From Pedobacter sp. ASV17 (GTDB lineage: Bacteria; Bacteroidota; Bacteroidia; Sphingobacteriales; Sphingobacteriaceae): a DNA stretch of 64,000 nt. Below, one piece after another: positions 38,052 through 45,596 of the stretch. The stretch covers positions 1 to 64,000 of the forward strand of contig NZ_JAELTX010000006.1 of the NCBI RefSeq assembly GCF_016429065.1, in the 5' to 3' direction. The position numbers were made by a program, and so were the translations under genes. The first letter of the stretch is position 1. Each line of letters opens with the position of its first letter. The notes under the pieces were generated by a model. The model ran no database searches, was not told where the DNA came from, and saw only the letters and a list, made by a program, of their open reading frames with translations.

Positions 38052-38633
38052 CTAAGAAAAAATGGTGGGCGTAAGGACTAGCACAAAAGTAATGGCGTCT
38101 GGATGGTCTTGAAACTCGTTTTTAATGATTTTTAACGAGGCTTTGATGTGGTTGTTCACGGTATGCACCGATAGTTTGGTTTGACGGGCAATTTCGGCAT
38201 TACCTAAAGCTTCTTCACGGCTCATGAGAAAAATCTTTTTGCGCTGTGGGGGTAATTTGTCAAGGGCAGCTTGGTAACGTTCGGCAATTTCGCGGTACGA
38301 TAGTTCGGGTAAGGCCGTCGCACCTAATTCTTCTAGTGGAATTTCGGTAATGGAAACAGTATGGGCAATCTTTTTCCGCAGGTGCCCAGCAATCTGTTGG
38401 CGCATCATGCCGAAGATGTAGTGCTCCAAATCCTCAATATGTGTCACTTTGGGACGTAGCTGCCAAATTTTAAGCAAGGTATTCATTACGAGTTCTTCAG
38501 CGATTTCCTTATGAGCTACGTTACGTAGGCTTGCTGCCAAAAGCCTCGGCCTAAAATAGTCGAAAATTGCTCGGAAGGCACGATCATTGCCCTTAGACCA
38601 GGCTTTGATTTGCTGCTCGATTTGCTCGTTCAT
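38052..38633 (-). CDS. ECF RNA polymerase sigma factor (FecI-like)
   Basis: 193 residues. Sigma region 2 spans ~15-80 (D-R-A-F-R-A-I-F-D-Y-F-R-P-R-L, then E-I-A-E-E-L-V-M-N-T-L-L-K-I-W) and region 4 ~125-180 (L-P-P-Q-R-K-K-I-F-L-M-S-R-E-E-A-L-G, then L-S-V-H-T-V-N-N-H-I). It directs RNA polymerase to the downstream fecR/TonB-receptor promoter and is itself under FecR control. It is the first gene of the module. A TAnnTTTG box lies 26 bases before the ATG. One inverted copy of the 84-bp element lies just upstream. Confidence 0.93.
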   Translation of the reverse strand: MNEQIEQQIKAWSKGNDRAFRAIFDYFRPRLLAASLRNVAHKEIAEELVMNTLLKIWQLRPKVTHIEDLEHYIFGMMRQQIAGHLRKKIAHTVSITEIPLEELGATALPELSYREIAERYQAALDKLPPQRKKIFLMSREEALGNAEIARQTKLSVHTVNNHIKASLKIIKNEFQDHPDAITFVLVLTPTIFS

Positions 38634-38658
38634 GAATGGATGACGGGATTTTTCGGCT

Positions 38659-38666
38659 CAAAGATA
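38659..38666 (-). promoter_or_regulatory. TAnnTTTG -7 box before the sigma gene
   Basis: On the minus strand the sequence reads TATCTTTG, matching the Bacteroidota -7 consensus TAnnTTTG, 26 bases before the ATG. No well-placed TTTG -33 box is seen at 19-21 bp, so the promoter may be regulated. Confidence 0.4.
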
Positions 38667-38719
38667 GAGAGTGCTATATTAACTTATTGTTATCAAATTG
38701 TGGACGGTACGGGTAGCTC

Positions 38720-38803
38720 AAACCTCGTAGGTTTAACTTCCATTTGTTATTGTTCTTCAATGGTAAAGTTGAGGGCTTCGCCGTTCTAAAACCTACGAGG
38801 TTT
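38720..38803 (-). repeat. 84-bp palindromic element, copy 2 (inverted)
   Basis: Reverse complement of 32271-32354 over all 84 bases by direct comparison, including the AAACCTCGTAGGTTT ends. The two copies bracket the sigma, fecR, TonB-receptor, lipoprotein and small-ORF genes. Confidence 0.9.
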
Positions 38804-38821
38804 TGATGAAGGTCACGAAAT

Positions 38822-39457
38822 TTACTTCGCTTTTGACAAAGCCATTTTTATGGCTAAAAAAGCAAGCACACTGGCCATAAACCATTTTTGCACTTTTACC
38901 CAAAGCGGGTTGTTGGCAAAAAAGGTAGCCGCTTTGGCAGCACTTAATACAATCAAAAAGTTAATGCTAAAGCTTACCAGCACTTGTGTAAAGCCAAGCA
39001 TTAAGCTTTGGCTAAAAATAGAGCCGTAAGCTGGTTTAATAAACTGCGGGAAAAAGGATAAATAAAATACGGCCACTTTGGGATTGAGTACATTGGTGAG
39101 AAAGCCCACGGTAAATAGCTTGCGGGGTTGGTCAATTTTAAGGTTTTGGTCTACCTCGAAAATATTTTTGCTATTGGGTTTAATGGCTTGGTAGGCTAAA
39201 TATAAAAGGTAAATTACACCCAATGTTTTTAAAACAGTGTAGGCAAAAGGTACCGCAAATAAAATGGCGGTAAGTCCAAAGGATACCATCACAATGTGAA
39301 ATAAAAACCCACAGATAACCCCTGCTAGGGACGTTAACCCTGCTTTTCTGCCTTGGGTAATGGTTCTGGATATTAAATAGATCATGTTTGGCCCTGGGCT
39401 GATGACCAATACCAAAGCGGCCAAAGCAAAAAATAGGAGTTCGTGAAAGGGGATCAT
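38822..39457 (-). CDS. LysE/RhtB-family amino-acid exporter
   Basis: 211 residues with six hydrophobic helices and the family signature near the N-terminus: F-A-L-A-A-L-V-L-V-I-S-P-G-P-N-M-I-Y, followed by A-G-L-T-S-L-A-G-V-I-C-G-F. An L-N-P-K-V-A-V-F-Y motif lies mid-protein. It probably exports an amino acid such as threonine or homoserine from the cytoplasm; the substrate cannot be told. It stands alone on its strand between two repeat elements. Confidence 0.88.
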   Translation of the reverse strand: MIPFHELLFFALAALVLVISPGPNMIYLISRTITQGRKAGLTSLAGVICGFLFHIVMVSFGLTAILFAVPFAYTVLKTLGVIYLLYLAYQAIKPNSKNIFEVDQNLKIDQPRKLFTVGFLTNVLNPKVAVFYLSFFPQFIKPAYGSIFSQSLMLGFTQVLVSFSINFLIVLSAAKAATFFANNPLWVKVQKWFMASVLAFLAIKMALSKAK

Positions 39458-39530
39458 GGGAGTGAGGATATGAACCCAAAGTTATGAATTAATTTGGAGT
39501 GGTTTTAGTGGGAAGGTCGATTTAAAATTG

Positions 39531-39572
39531 GTACAAACCCTCATAGGTTTTAAAACCTATGAGGGTTTGTAC
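39531..39572. repeat. 42-bp perfect palindrome
   Basis: Positions 39531-39551 are the exact reverse complement of 39552-39572, with no loop (centre TTTT|AAAA). Its CCTCATAGGTTTT half resembles the ends of the 84-bp elements. It lies between the LysE gene and the symporter stop, so it could also terminate the symporter transcript. Confidence 0.85.
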
Positions 39573-39579
39573 AGATTAA

Positions 39580-41256
39580 CTACCAATAAATGGTATATAA
39601 AATGGTAAGCAATGCCAGTATCACAATGGTGCCAATGGCAAAGCTTCTAGAAGTCTTGAACATTTTGGGATCAACTTCCAAACCTTTAGGTACAATTCCT
39701 TTGCGGTTATCGATCACGCTGATGATGTACATGCCAATCACACAGAACAGGAACACAAAACCCATACGATCGATAAAAGGAATTTCGTAAACCCCTTTGG
39801 CATTTTTAACGGCAAAACCCATTGGCGACAACCACGAAAGATCGGTTAAAGTAGGTAATGCCTTTAAAAAGAGGGAGAAGATGAAACCGCCAATAGTGGC
39901 AAAAAGTGCTGCTTTAGAAGTCGTTTTCTTCCAGAAGAAGCCCAAGATGAACATGGCAAAAATACCAGGAGAAACAAAGCCTGTGTACTCTTGGATATAT
40001 TGGAAACCACCTTTTTTGTCAATGCCTAAATGAGGGGCAATCAGCACCGCTAAAATCATTGCCGCTACAATCGTTATTTTTCCCGTAGTGATGAGATTCT
40101 TTTCCGAAGCATTGGTATTGAATACCTTTTTGTAAACATCTAAAGTGAAAATGGTAGCAATACTATTGGCCTTGCCCGCCAAGGAAGCGACCACGGCAGC
40201 CGTAAGTGCGGCAAAAGAAAGTCCTTTTAATCCAGCAGGCAATAAGTTGAGCAATACGGGATAAGCACGGTCTGGATTTACGGAACCATCGTGTATCATT
40301 TCGGTTTGGAAATGCCCTTCCTTATAAAGCACATAGGCCGCAATGCCTGGCAGTACCACAATAATAGGCATCAGCAATTTAAGGAAAGCGGCAAACAGCA
40401 AACCACCACGTGCGGTATTTAAATCGGCACCTAATGCCCTTTGGGTAATGTACTGGTTGCAGCCCCAATAGTTCAGGTTTACAATCCACATGCCGCCAAT
40501 GAGTACCGAAAGACCAGGCAAGTCAATATAGTTTTCGTTCTCGGGCTTTAAGACCATGTGGAAATGCTCCGAAGCTTTGGAAGTCATGAGGTTGTAGCCT
40601 TCTAAAATTCCCTTGGTGCCATAGTGGTCGGATACGAGGTTAAGCGCTAAATAAGTAGTGGCCAAACCACCCAGAATGAGGAAAAACACTTGGATCACAT
40701 CGGTATAGCCAATCACCTTCATGCCGCCAAGGGTAATAATGATGGCAAAAATAGCAATGGCATACATACAGGCCTCAATGCTAAAGCCTGATATACTGCT
40801 TACCGCCAAAGCTCCTAGGTAAAGGATTGAGGTAAGGTTCACCACTACATACAACAGTAGCCAAAACACGGCCATGATCATGGCTACAGTGCCATTGTAA
40901 CGCTGGTGCAGAAACTGTGGCATTGTGGCAATGTTATTTTTTAAATATACGGGGATAAAAAAGATGGCGACAATGATAAGCGTAGCGGCGGCCATCCACT
41001 CGTAAGTAGCAATGGCCAGTCCCATTTTAAAGCCCGAGCCACTCATGCCAATAAACTGCTCGGCAGAAATGTTAGAGGCAATGAGCGAAGCCCCAATAGC
41101 CCACCAAGTAAGGGAGCCTTCGGCCAGGAAATAATCTTTTGAATCGGATTTGGCAGACTTCTTTTTCTGGTAGATATACAGCCCGTAAGCCGCAACAATA
41201 ACGAAGTACACCGCAAATACGATGTAATCCTTTAGTTCAAGTACATTGGTTTTCAT
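39580..41256 (-). CDS. Na+/sugar symporter, SGLT type (SSS family)
   Basis: 558 residues with about 14 hydrophobic helices. It is close by recollection to the Vibrio Na+/galactose transporter vSGLT: shared stretches include I-S-A-E-Q-F-I-G-M-S-G-S-G, A-x-Y-E-W-M, N-L-T-S-I-L-Y-L-G, Y-T-D-V-I-Q-V-F-F-L-I-L-G-G, and N-Y-W-G-C-N-Q-Y-I. The sodium- and sugar-binding regions (the N-Q-Y and S-A-E-Q segments) are intact. It imports a monosaccharide into the cytoplasm, with galactose or glucose as the leading candidates. It is divergent from the glycoside-hydrolase operon starting at 41957, which carries two alpha-galactosidase-type enzymes, so uptake of released galactose is a reasonable inference. 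Confidence 0.9.
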   Translation of the reverse strand: MKTNVLELKDYIVFAVYFVIVAAYGLYIYQKKKSAKSDSKDYFLAEGSLTWWAIGASLIASNISAEQFIGMSGSGFKMGLAIATYEWMAAATLIIVAIFFIPVYLKNNIATMPQFLHQRYNGTVAMIMAVFWLLLYVVVNLTSILYLGALAVSSISGFSIEACMYAIAIFAIIITLGGMKVIGYTDVIQVFFLILGGLATTYLALNLVSDHYGTKGILEGYNLMTSKASEHFHMVLKPENENYIDLPGLSVLIGGMWIVNLNYWGCNQYITQRALGADLNTARGGLLFAAFLKLLMPIIVVLPGIAAYVLYKEGHFQTEMIHDGSVNPDRAYPVLLNLLPAGLKGLSFAALTAAVVASLAGKANSIATIFTLDVYKKVFNTNASEKNLITTGKITIVAAMILAVLIAPHLGIDKKGGFQYIQEYTGFVSPGIFAMFILGFFWKKTTSKAALFATIGGFIFSLFLKALPTLTDLSWLSPMGFAVKNAKGVYEIPFIDRMGFVFLFCVIGMYIISVIDNRKGIVPKGLEVDPKMFKTSRSFAIGTIVILALLTILYTIYW

Positions 41257-41321
41257 TAATTAATTGGTTGGTTGGTTTTTTGGTTGTTTAGATCGTTGGC
41301 TCATTTGATATTATTGAATTG

Positions 41322-41372
41322 TTTGTTCATTCGTTCATTCGTTCATTGGTTCACTCGTTCATTTGTTCATTG
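41322..41372. repeat. TTCATTCG/TTCATTGG microrepeats
   Basis: Six degenerate copies of a GTTCATTxG 8-mer. They sit in the 700-bp gap 41257-41956 between the symporter and the first hydrolase. Most of the gap is such repeats; the HTCS-type operator and promoter lie near 41.7 kb, followed by a long leader of about 200 bases. No convincing gene is seen in it. Confidence 0.7.
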
Positions 41373-41398
41373 GGATATTAGTACTGGCCGCTCCTGTC

Positions 41399-41462
41399 CG
41401 TCATCCTCGCGTATGCGGGGATCTTAAAACGCTTTACGATTCCCGTCTTCACGGGAATGACG
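41399..41462. repeat. CGTCATCC ... GGGAATGACG palindromic unit
   Basis: Two hairpins: CCTCGCGTATGCGGGG near 41404, and ATTCCCGTCTTCACGGGAAT at about 41440-41459, the whole flanked by CGTCAT and ATGACG. The same pair in the same order appears at 61096-61407. Confidence 0.7.
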
Positions 41463-41678
41463 TTCTATTAATAGTTCACCCAAATCCGCCATTGCCACAT
41501 GAGTTGGCATATGTTTACCCATCAATTAGAAAATCTAACTACCCTAGTCACTAATCCCGAAAGGTCGGGACTATGCTCCTAGCAACTAACCACTAATCCC
41601 TAGTTCCTAGCCCCTAATTCCTAATACCCAACTAAACTACAGATAAGAATGAATTGTCAATAGTACCCTTAATCTTTC

Positions 41679-41744
41679 TGTACAAAAACGAACCATTTCT
41701 GAACAAAACCATACCATGGCCAAAGGCGGGGTTGGCTACTTTTG
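41679..41744 (+). promoter_or_regulatory. Candidate HTCS operator and promoter (hydrolase operon)
   Basis: Direct repeat TGTACAAAAACGAACC (from 41679) and TGAACAAAACCATACC (from 41700), 21 bp apart, then a perfect TAnnTTTG box (TACTTTTG, 41737-41744). No TTTG -33 box is present, as expected if an activator is needed. The same arrangement occurs at 61552-61616. Confidence 0.6.
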
Positions 41745-41956
41745 TATTTCAGGGAGGCGCATAGCACATTGCTTTTGCTAACCCTGTTCAACCTAACCAA
41801 GTGAATGTATGAAACCAAATACCACAGGTTTAAAATCCTGTACTCGTCTTTTTTTGAACCCCAATCCCTTAAGGAATGCCATTGCCATTTGCAGGGTACA
41901 TGCATGCCTAATTAAAGCCAACTGAAACCTGAATGATGCCGAGAAGATACCCGTTA

Positions 41957-43519
41957 ATGAACCAAAGAAACCTCTATACGATATTCACCGCATTGGTGTG
42001 CCTTACCGTTTTCATTACCGCTTTTAAAAATGATCAAAGTAATGATGTTGACCCTAAAGCTAACTATGTTTCCCTAAGCCCAGCATACGATAGTGTTAGG
42101 GTGTTGCGCAACCCTTTAAACGGGTGGGTCATGTATGCCGCCCGCAGTGCCGAGGAATCTTACTGGGATAGCGAGTATTTGGTGCCAAGTTTGGGTAAAA
42201 AGGTAAAAGCCATCGATTATGCTTCTGCCTGTTACCTGCGCACCAGTTGGTCGTCATTAAATCCTAGCGAAGGCGTATACACTTGGAACGACCCTAATTC
42301 AAGGATTGGCAAGCTTATTAGGGGCGCACAAAAAAGGGGGCTGCCTATTGCCTTTCGCATTGTGGTAGACGGTCGCGACCAAGGCCAAAACACGCCGCAG
42401 TTTGTGTTTGATGCGGGCGCCAAGTATTATGTAGAAAACAGCGAACATCCCGATAGGCAAACCCCATATCCGCAAGATCCTATTTTTAGAAAGTACTATA
42501 CCAAATTTATAGAAGCATTGGCTAAGGATTTTAATGATCCCGAGCGTACCTCTTTTGTAGATGCCTATGGTTTGGGTAAATGGGGCGAAGCACATTTTGT
42601 AGTGTACGAAGACCCAAAAACCGCTACGCCTGCAAATACCGAAAAACAGAAAGAAGAAGTATTGGATTGGGTAACCGATTTATATGCCCGCACCTTTACC
42701 AAGGTACCTTTAGTGATTAATTACCACCGTTTGGTGGGGCATCCCGAAAGTTGGGCGCCAGCCAATGCCAATAGTGATAAATTATTGGTAAAAGCCATTA
42801 ACAAAGGCTATAGCTTACGCCATGATGCTTTTGGCATGACAGGTTATTACCAAAATTGGGAAAAGGATTTTGCAAAGCGATGGAACTACAAACGTCCTAT
42901 TATTATGGAAGGTGGATGGATCACCTCACGTACACATAGTTATTGGAAAGATCCAAGCAAAAAATACAGACAGGGACATGATGAAGATGTACGATTGGGC
43001 GAATACGAAGCATCGGCAGAGGCAAAAGTAAACATGATGGACTTTAGGGCTGGCGGCGAAACTGCTTCGTGGTTTGAGAGCTCGTTCCCACTGGTGCAGG
43101 CTTTTGTATCCGAAGGCGGTTACCGTTTATATCCAGACCACATCAACCTTCCTGCGAAAATCAAATCGGGGAGCAAAGCCCAAATTACCCACCGTTGGCA
43201 AAACAAAGGTTGGGGCTATTGTCCTAACAATATTCCGCAATGGAACTATAAATATAAGGTGGCCTTTGCCATTTTGGACGGTAAAAGTAAAGTGAAGAAA
43301 ATTTTTGTAGACCAGCATAGCGAACCTTCTAACTGGTTAAAAGATAAACCAGTATCTTATGATTTCAATACCTCTGTAGATCTTCCTGCGGGTCATTATG
43401 CTTGGGCGATAGCCATTGTAGATACCAGCAAAGAAAATGAACCAGGCATTAAACTGGCCCTTGAGGCCGAGACTACCGAAGAGGGTTGGATAAAATTGAA
43501 CGATTTTGAAGTACAATAG
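41957..43519 (+). CDS. Glycosidase-like TIM-barrel protein (DUF4832-type)
   Basis: 520 residues from the ATG at 41957 (MNQRNLYTIF), chosen because it starts the hydrophobic signal segment. Residues ~30-370 look like a TIM barrel: N-P-L-N-G-W, S-W-S-S-L-N-P-S-E-G-V-Y-T-W (as in many clan-A glycosidases), G-L-G-K-W-G-E-A-H with a candidate catalytic Glu, and M-E-G-G-W with a possible second Glu. A C-terminal beta sandwich follows (H-R-W-Q-N-K-G-W-G), as in DUF4832 proteins. The exact family and activity are uncertain. It is the first gene of the operon, one base before the GH36 gene. Confidence 0.6.
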   Translation: MNQRNLYTIFTALVCLTVFITAFKNDQSNDVDPKANYVSLSPAYDSVRVLRNPLNGWVMYAARSAEESYWDSEYLVPSLGKKVKAIDYASACYLRTSWSSLNPSEGVYTWNDPNSRIGKLIRGAQKRGLPIAFRIVVDGRDQGQNTPQFVFDAGAKYYVENSEHPDRQTPYPQDPIFRKYYTKFIEALAKDFNDPERTSFVDAYGLGKWGEAHFVVYEDPKTATPANTEKQKEEVLDWVTDLYARTFTKVPLVINYHRLVGHPESWAPANANSDKLLVKAINKGYSLRHDAFGMTGYYQNWEKDFAKRWNYKRPIIMEGGWITSRTHSYWKDPSKKYRQGHDEDVRLGEYEASAEAKVNMMDFRAGGETASWFESSFPLVQAFVSEGGYRLYPDHINLPAKIKSGSKAQITHRWQNKGWGYCPNNIPQWNYKYKVAFAILDGKSKVKKIFVDQHSEPSNWLKDKPVSYDFNTSVDLPAGHYAWAIAIVDTSKENEPGIKLALEAETTEEGWIKLNDFEVQ

Positions 43520-43520
43520 C

Positions 43521-45590
43521 ATGGGATACCACAACGCAATACGAAAGATATTTTTAGTGCTGGCTTTTTTTACGCCACTGTTTACCACCTATGGGCAAGC
43601 CCCTTACAGTCGTTTAGAAAAAGACACTTTAGTTATAGGCAACCAATGGATAGAAAGAAAATTCGTTTGGAACCAAGGTAACCTCATTACCTATAGTTTA
43701 ACCGATAAAGCTACTAAGCAACCGTGGCTAAATAGGTTAAAAACTCCCGATTTTTTAGTCAGCAAGGAACTGAATGCCAGCCAAGGCAACTATACCACCA
43801 AACAGGTAAGGACAACTGCTATTCAGCCCAGTCATTTGGAGGTGGAAGTGAGTTTCAATCTAGGCACTTTAGCCGTAAAAAAAGTATACCGTGTATACGA
43901 TGATAGCCCAACCATTGCTTGTGATATTTACCTGAAAGGCAGCACCGATTTGGTGTTTGACGGAAAGGTCGGTAATGCGGCGGATCGTAAAAATATTGAG
44001 TTTGCCGAGGACATGAAATCTCAGCAATTGACTGCCATTATCGATCAAATCAAGCTGGATGGTTTCCATTGGCAAACCAACATTGTGGAATTTTTTGACG
44101 TTACCGATTGGAACAACAACCTTGTCCAAGAAAGAAAATTCATTCCTTATCGTAAAACCACCTATCGTGGAAATTTGCTATTGGCGCACAATAACGAAAA
44201 CAACAAAGGCTTTTTCTTTTTAAAGGAAGCCCCAACTTCTAGCGTGCAACTGGCCTATAACGGTTACGATTTTACTACGGATTTTAACCATTTCGCGATG
44301 AGTGGAATGGGCTTAACCGCAAACGACATTAAGACTGACCAGTGGACGAAAGCCTATGGTGCGGTGATTGGCGTGTACAGCGGCTCGGAACTTGAGCAGC
44401 TTAAAGCCTTGCGGAGCTATCAAAAAAATATGCGCAAGTTGTTGCCGCAACGCGATGAAATGGTGATGATGAATACTTGGGGCGACAGGAGCCAAGATTC
44501 GAAAGTAAATGAAAAATTCAGTTTACTGGAAGTAGAGAAAGCTGCCGAACTCGGAATATCGCATTTCCAGATTGATGATGGTTGGCAGGTAGGGAAAAGC
44601 CCTAATTCGGCATTGGCCAAAGGCTCTTTCAAAAACATTTGGGATAATCCCGATTACTGGAAGCCCGATTCTGCTAAATACCCGAATGGTTTGCATCCCA
44701 TTGTAAAACGAGGCAAAGAACTAGGCGTAGAAATTTGTCTGTGGTTTAATCCTAGTGTACAAAACGATTATGCCGATTGGGAAAAAGATGTAAATGCTTT
44801 GGTGGGCTTATACCAAACCTATGGCATCCGCACTTTTAAAATAGATGGTTTGGCCATTCCAACCAAGCAATCGGAAATTAACCTACGTAAACTATTTGAC
44901 GGGGTGTTAGAAAAAACCAATCATGAGGTAGTGTTTAATTTAGATGCTACCGCAGGGAGAAGAGCGGGCTATTATACCTTTAACGAGTACGGGAATGTGT
45001 TTTTAGAAAATCGCTACACCGATTGGCAGAACTATTATCCTTACTGGACCCTACGTAATTTATGGCAATTGTCTAAATATGTGCCAGCAGAGAAACTACA
45101 AATTGAGTTTTTGAATAAGTGGCGCAACGCCGAAAAATATGGCAAGGATATTTTTGCGCCAAATAACTACTCCTTCGAATATTTGTTTGCCACCACCATG
45201 GCTGGGCAACCTTTGGCATGGTTTGAAGGTACAGGTTTGCCTGCCGAAGCTTCAAAAATCAAAGACCTGATCAAAGCCTATCGTAAAATTCAGCACGATT
45301 TCCACATGGGTACCATTTTACCTATTGGCGAGGAACCTTCGGGTAGGTCGTGGACAGGTTTTCAGTCCATCGATGGAAATAAAGGCTATTTCATTTTTTA
45401 CCGAGAAAATACGCCCAATGCTACAAGTGCCGTGAAGACTTGGTTACCCGCAGGCAGCAAAGTAAAATGTACGCCAGTACTGGGCAATGGCAAGGCCATT
45501 AACACTACCGTAAGCAAAACAGGCAACATTGAAGTAAGCCTGCCTAAAATAAACGACTTTGTAATGTACCAATACCAAATTACCCCATAA
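43521..45590 (+). CDS. Secreted GH36-type alpha-galactosidase
   Basis: 689 residues from the ATG at 43521, one base after the preceding stop; an earlier overlapping ATG lacks support. Signal peptide cleaved near TYGQ-A. An N-terminal beta-sandwich (~25-290) precedes the catalytic barrel: F-Q-I-D-D-G-W (~347), L-W-F-N-P, F-K-I-D-G with D442 as likely nucleophile, then E-N-R-Y-T-D-W with D501 as likely acid/base. This fits the alpha-galactosidase/raffinose-synthase branch of clan GH-D. It probably cleaves terminal alpha-galactose. It is co-transcribed with the neighbours on both sides. Confidence 0.82.
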   Translation: MGYHNAIRKIFLVLAFFTPLFTTYGQAPYSRLEKDTLVIGNQWIERKFVWNQGNLITYSLTDKATKQPWLNRLKTPDFLVSKELNASQGNYTTKQVRTTAIQPSHLEVEVSFNLGTLAVKKVYRVYDDSPTIACDIYLKGSTDLVFDGKVGNAADRKNIEFAEDMKSQQLTAIIDQIKLDGFHWQTNIVEFFDVTDWNNNLVQERKFIPYRKTTYRGNLLLAHNNENNKGFFFLKEAPTSSVQLAYNGYDFTTDFNHFAMSGMGLTANDIKTDQWTKAYGAVIGVYSGSELEQLKALRSYQKNMRKLLPQRDEMVMMNTWGDRSQDSKVNEKFSLLEVEKAAELGISHFQIDDGWQVGKSPNSALAKGSFKNIWDNPDYWKPDSAKYPNGLHPIVKRGKELGVEICLWFNPSVQNDYADWEKDVNALVGLYQTYGIRTFKIDGLAIPTKQSEINLRKLFDGVLEKTNHEVVFNLDATAGRRAGYYTFNEYGNVFLENRYTDWQNYYPYWTLRNLWQLSKYVPAEKLQIEFLNKWRNAEKYGKDIFAPNNYSFEYLFATTMAGQPLAWFEGTGLPAEASKIKDLIKAYRKIQHDFHMGTILPIGEEPSGRSWTGFQSIDGNKGYFIFYRENTPNATSAVKTWLPAGSKVKCTPVLGNGKAINTTVSKTGNIEVSLPKINDFVMYQYQITP

Positions 45591-45596
45591 CACCGC

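Noticed and set aside
32271-38803. Composite transposon
   Set aside because: The bracketing elements are only 84 bp and no transposase or integrase gene is present in the window, so only a repeat pair is reported.
41807-41914. Short leader ORF before the hydrolase operon
   Set aside because: About 35 codons with Cys/His-rich product, no ribosome-binding site or conservation evident; more likely untranslated leader.
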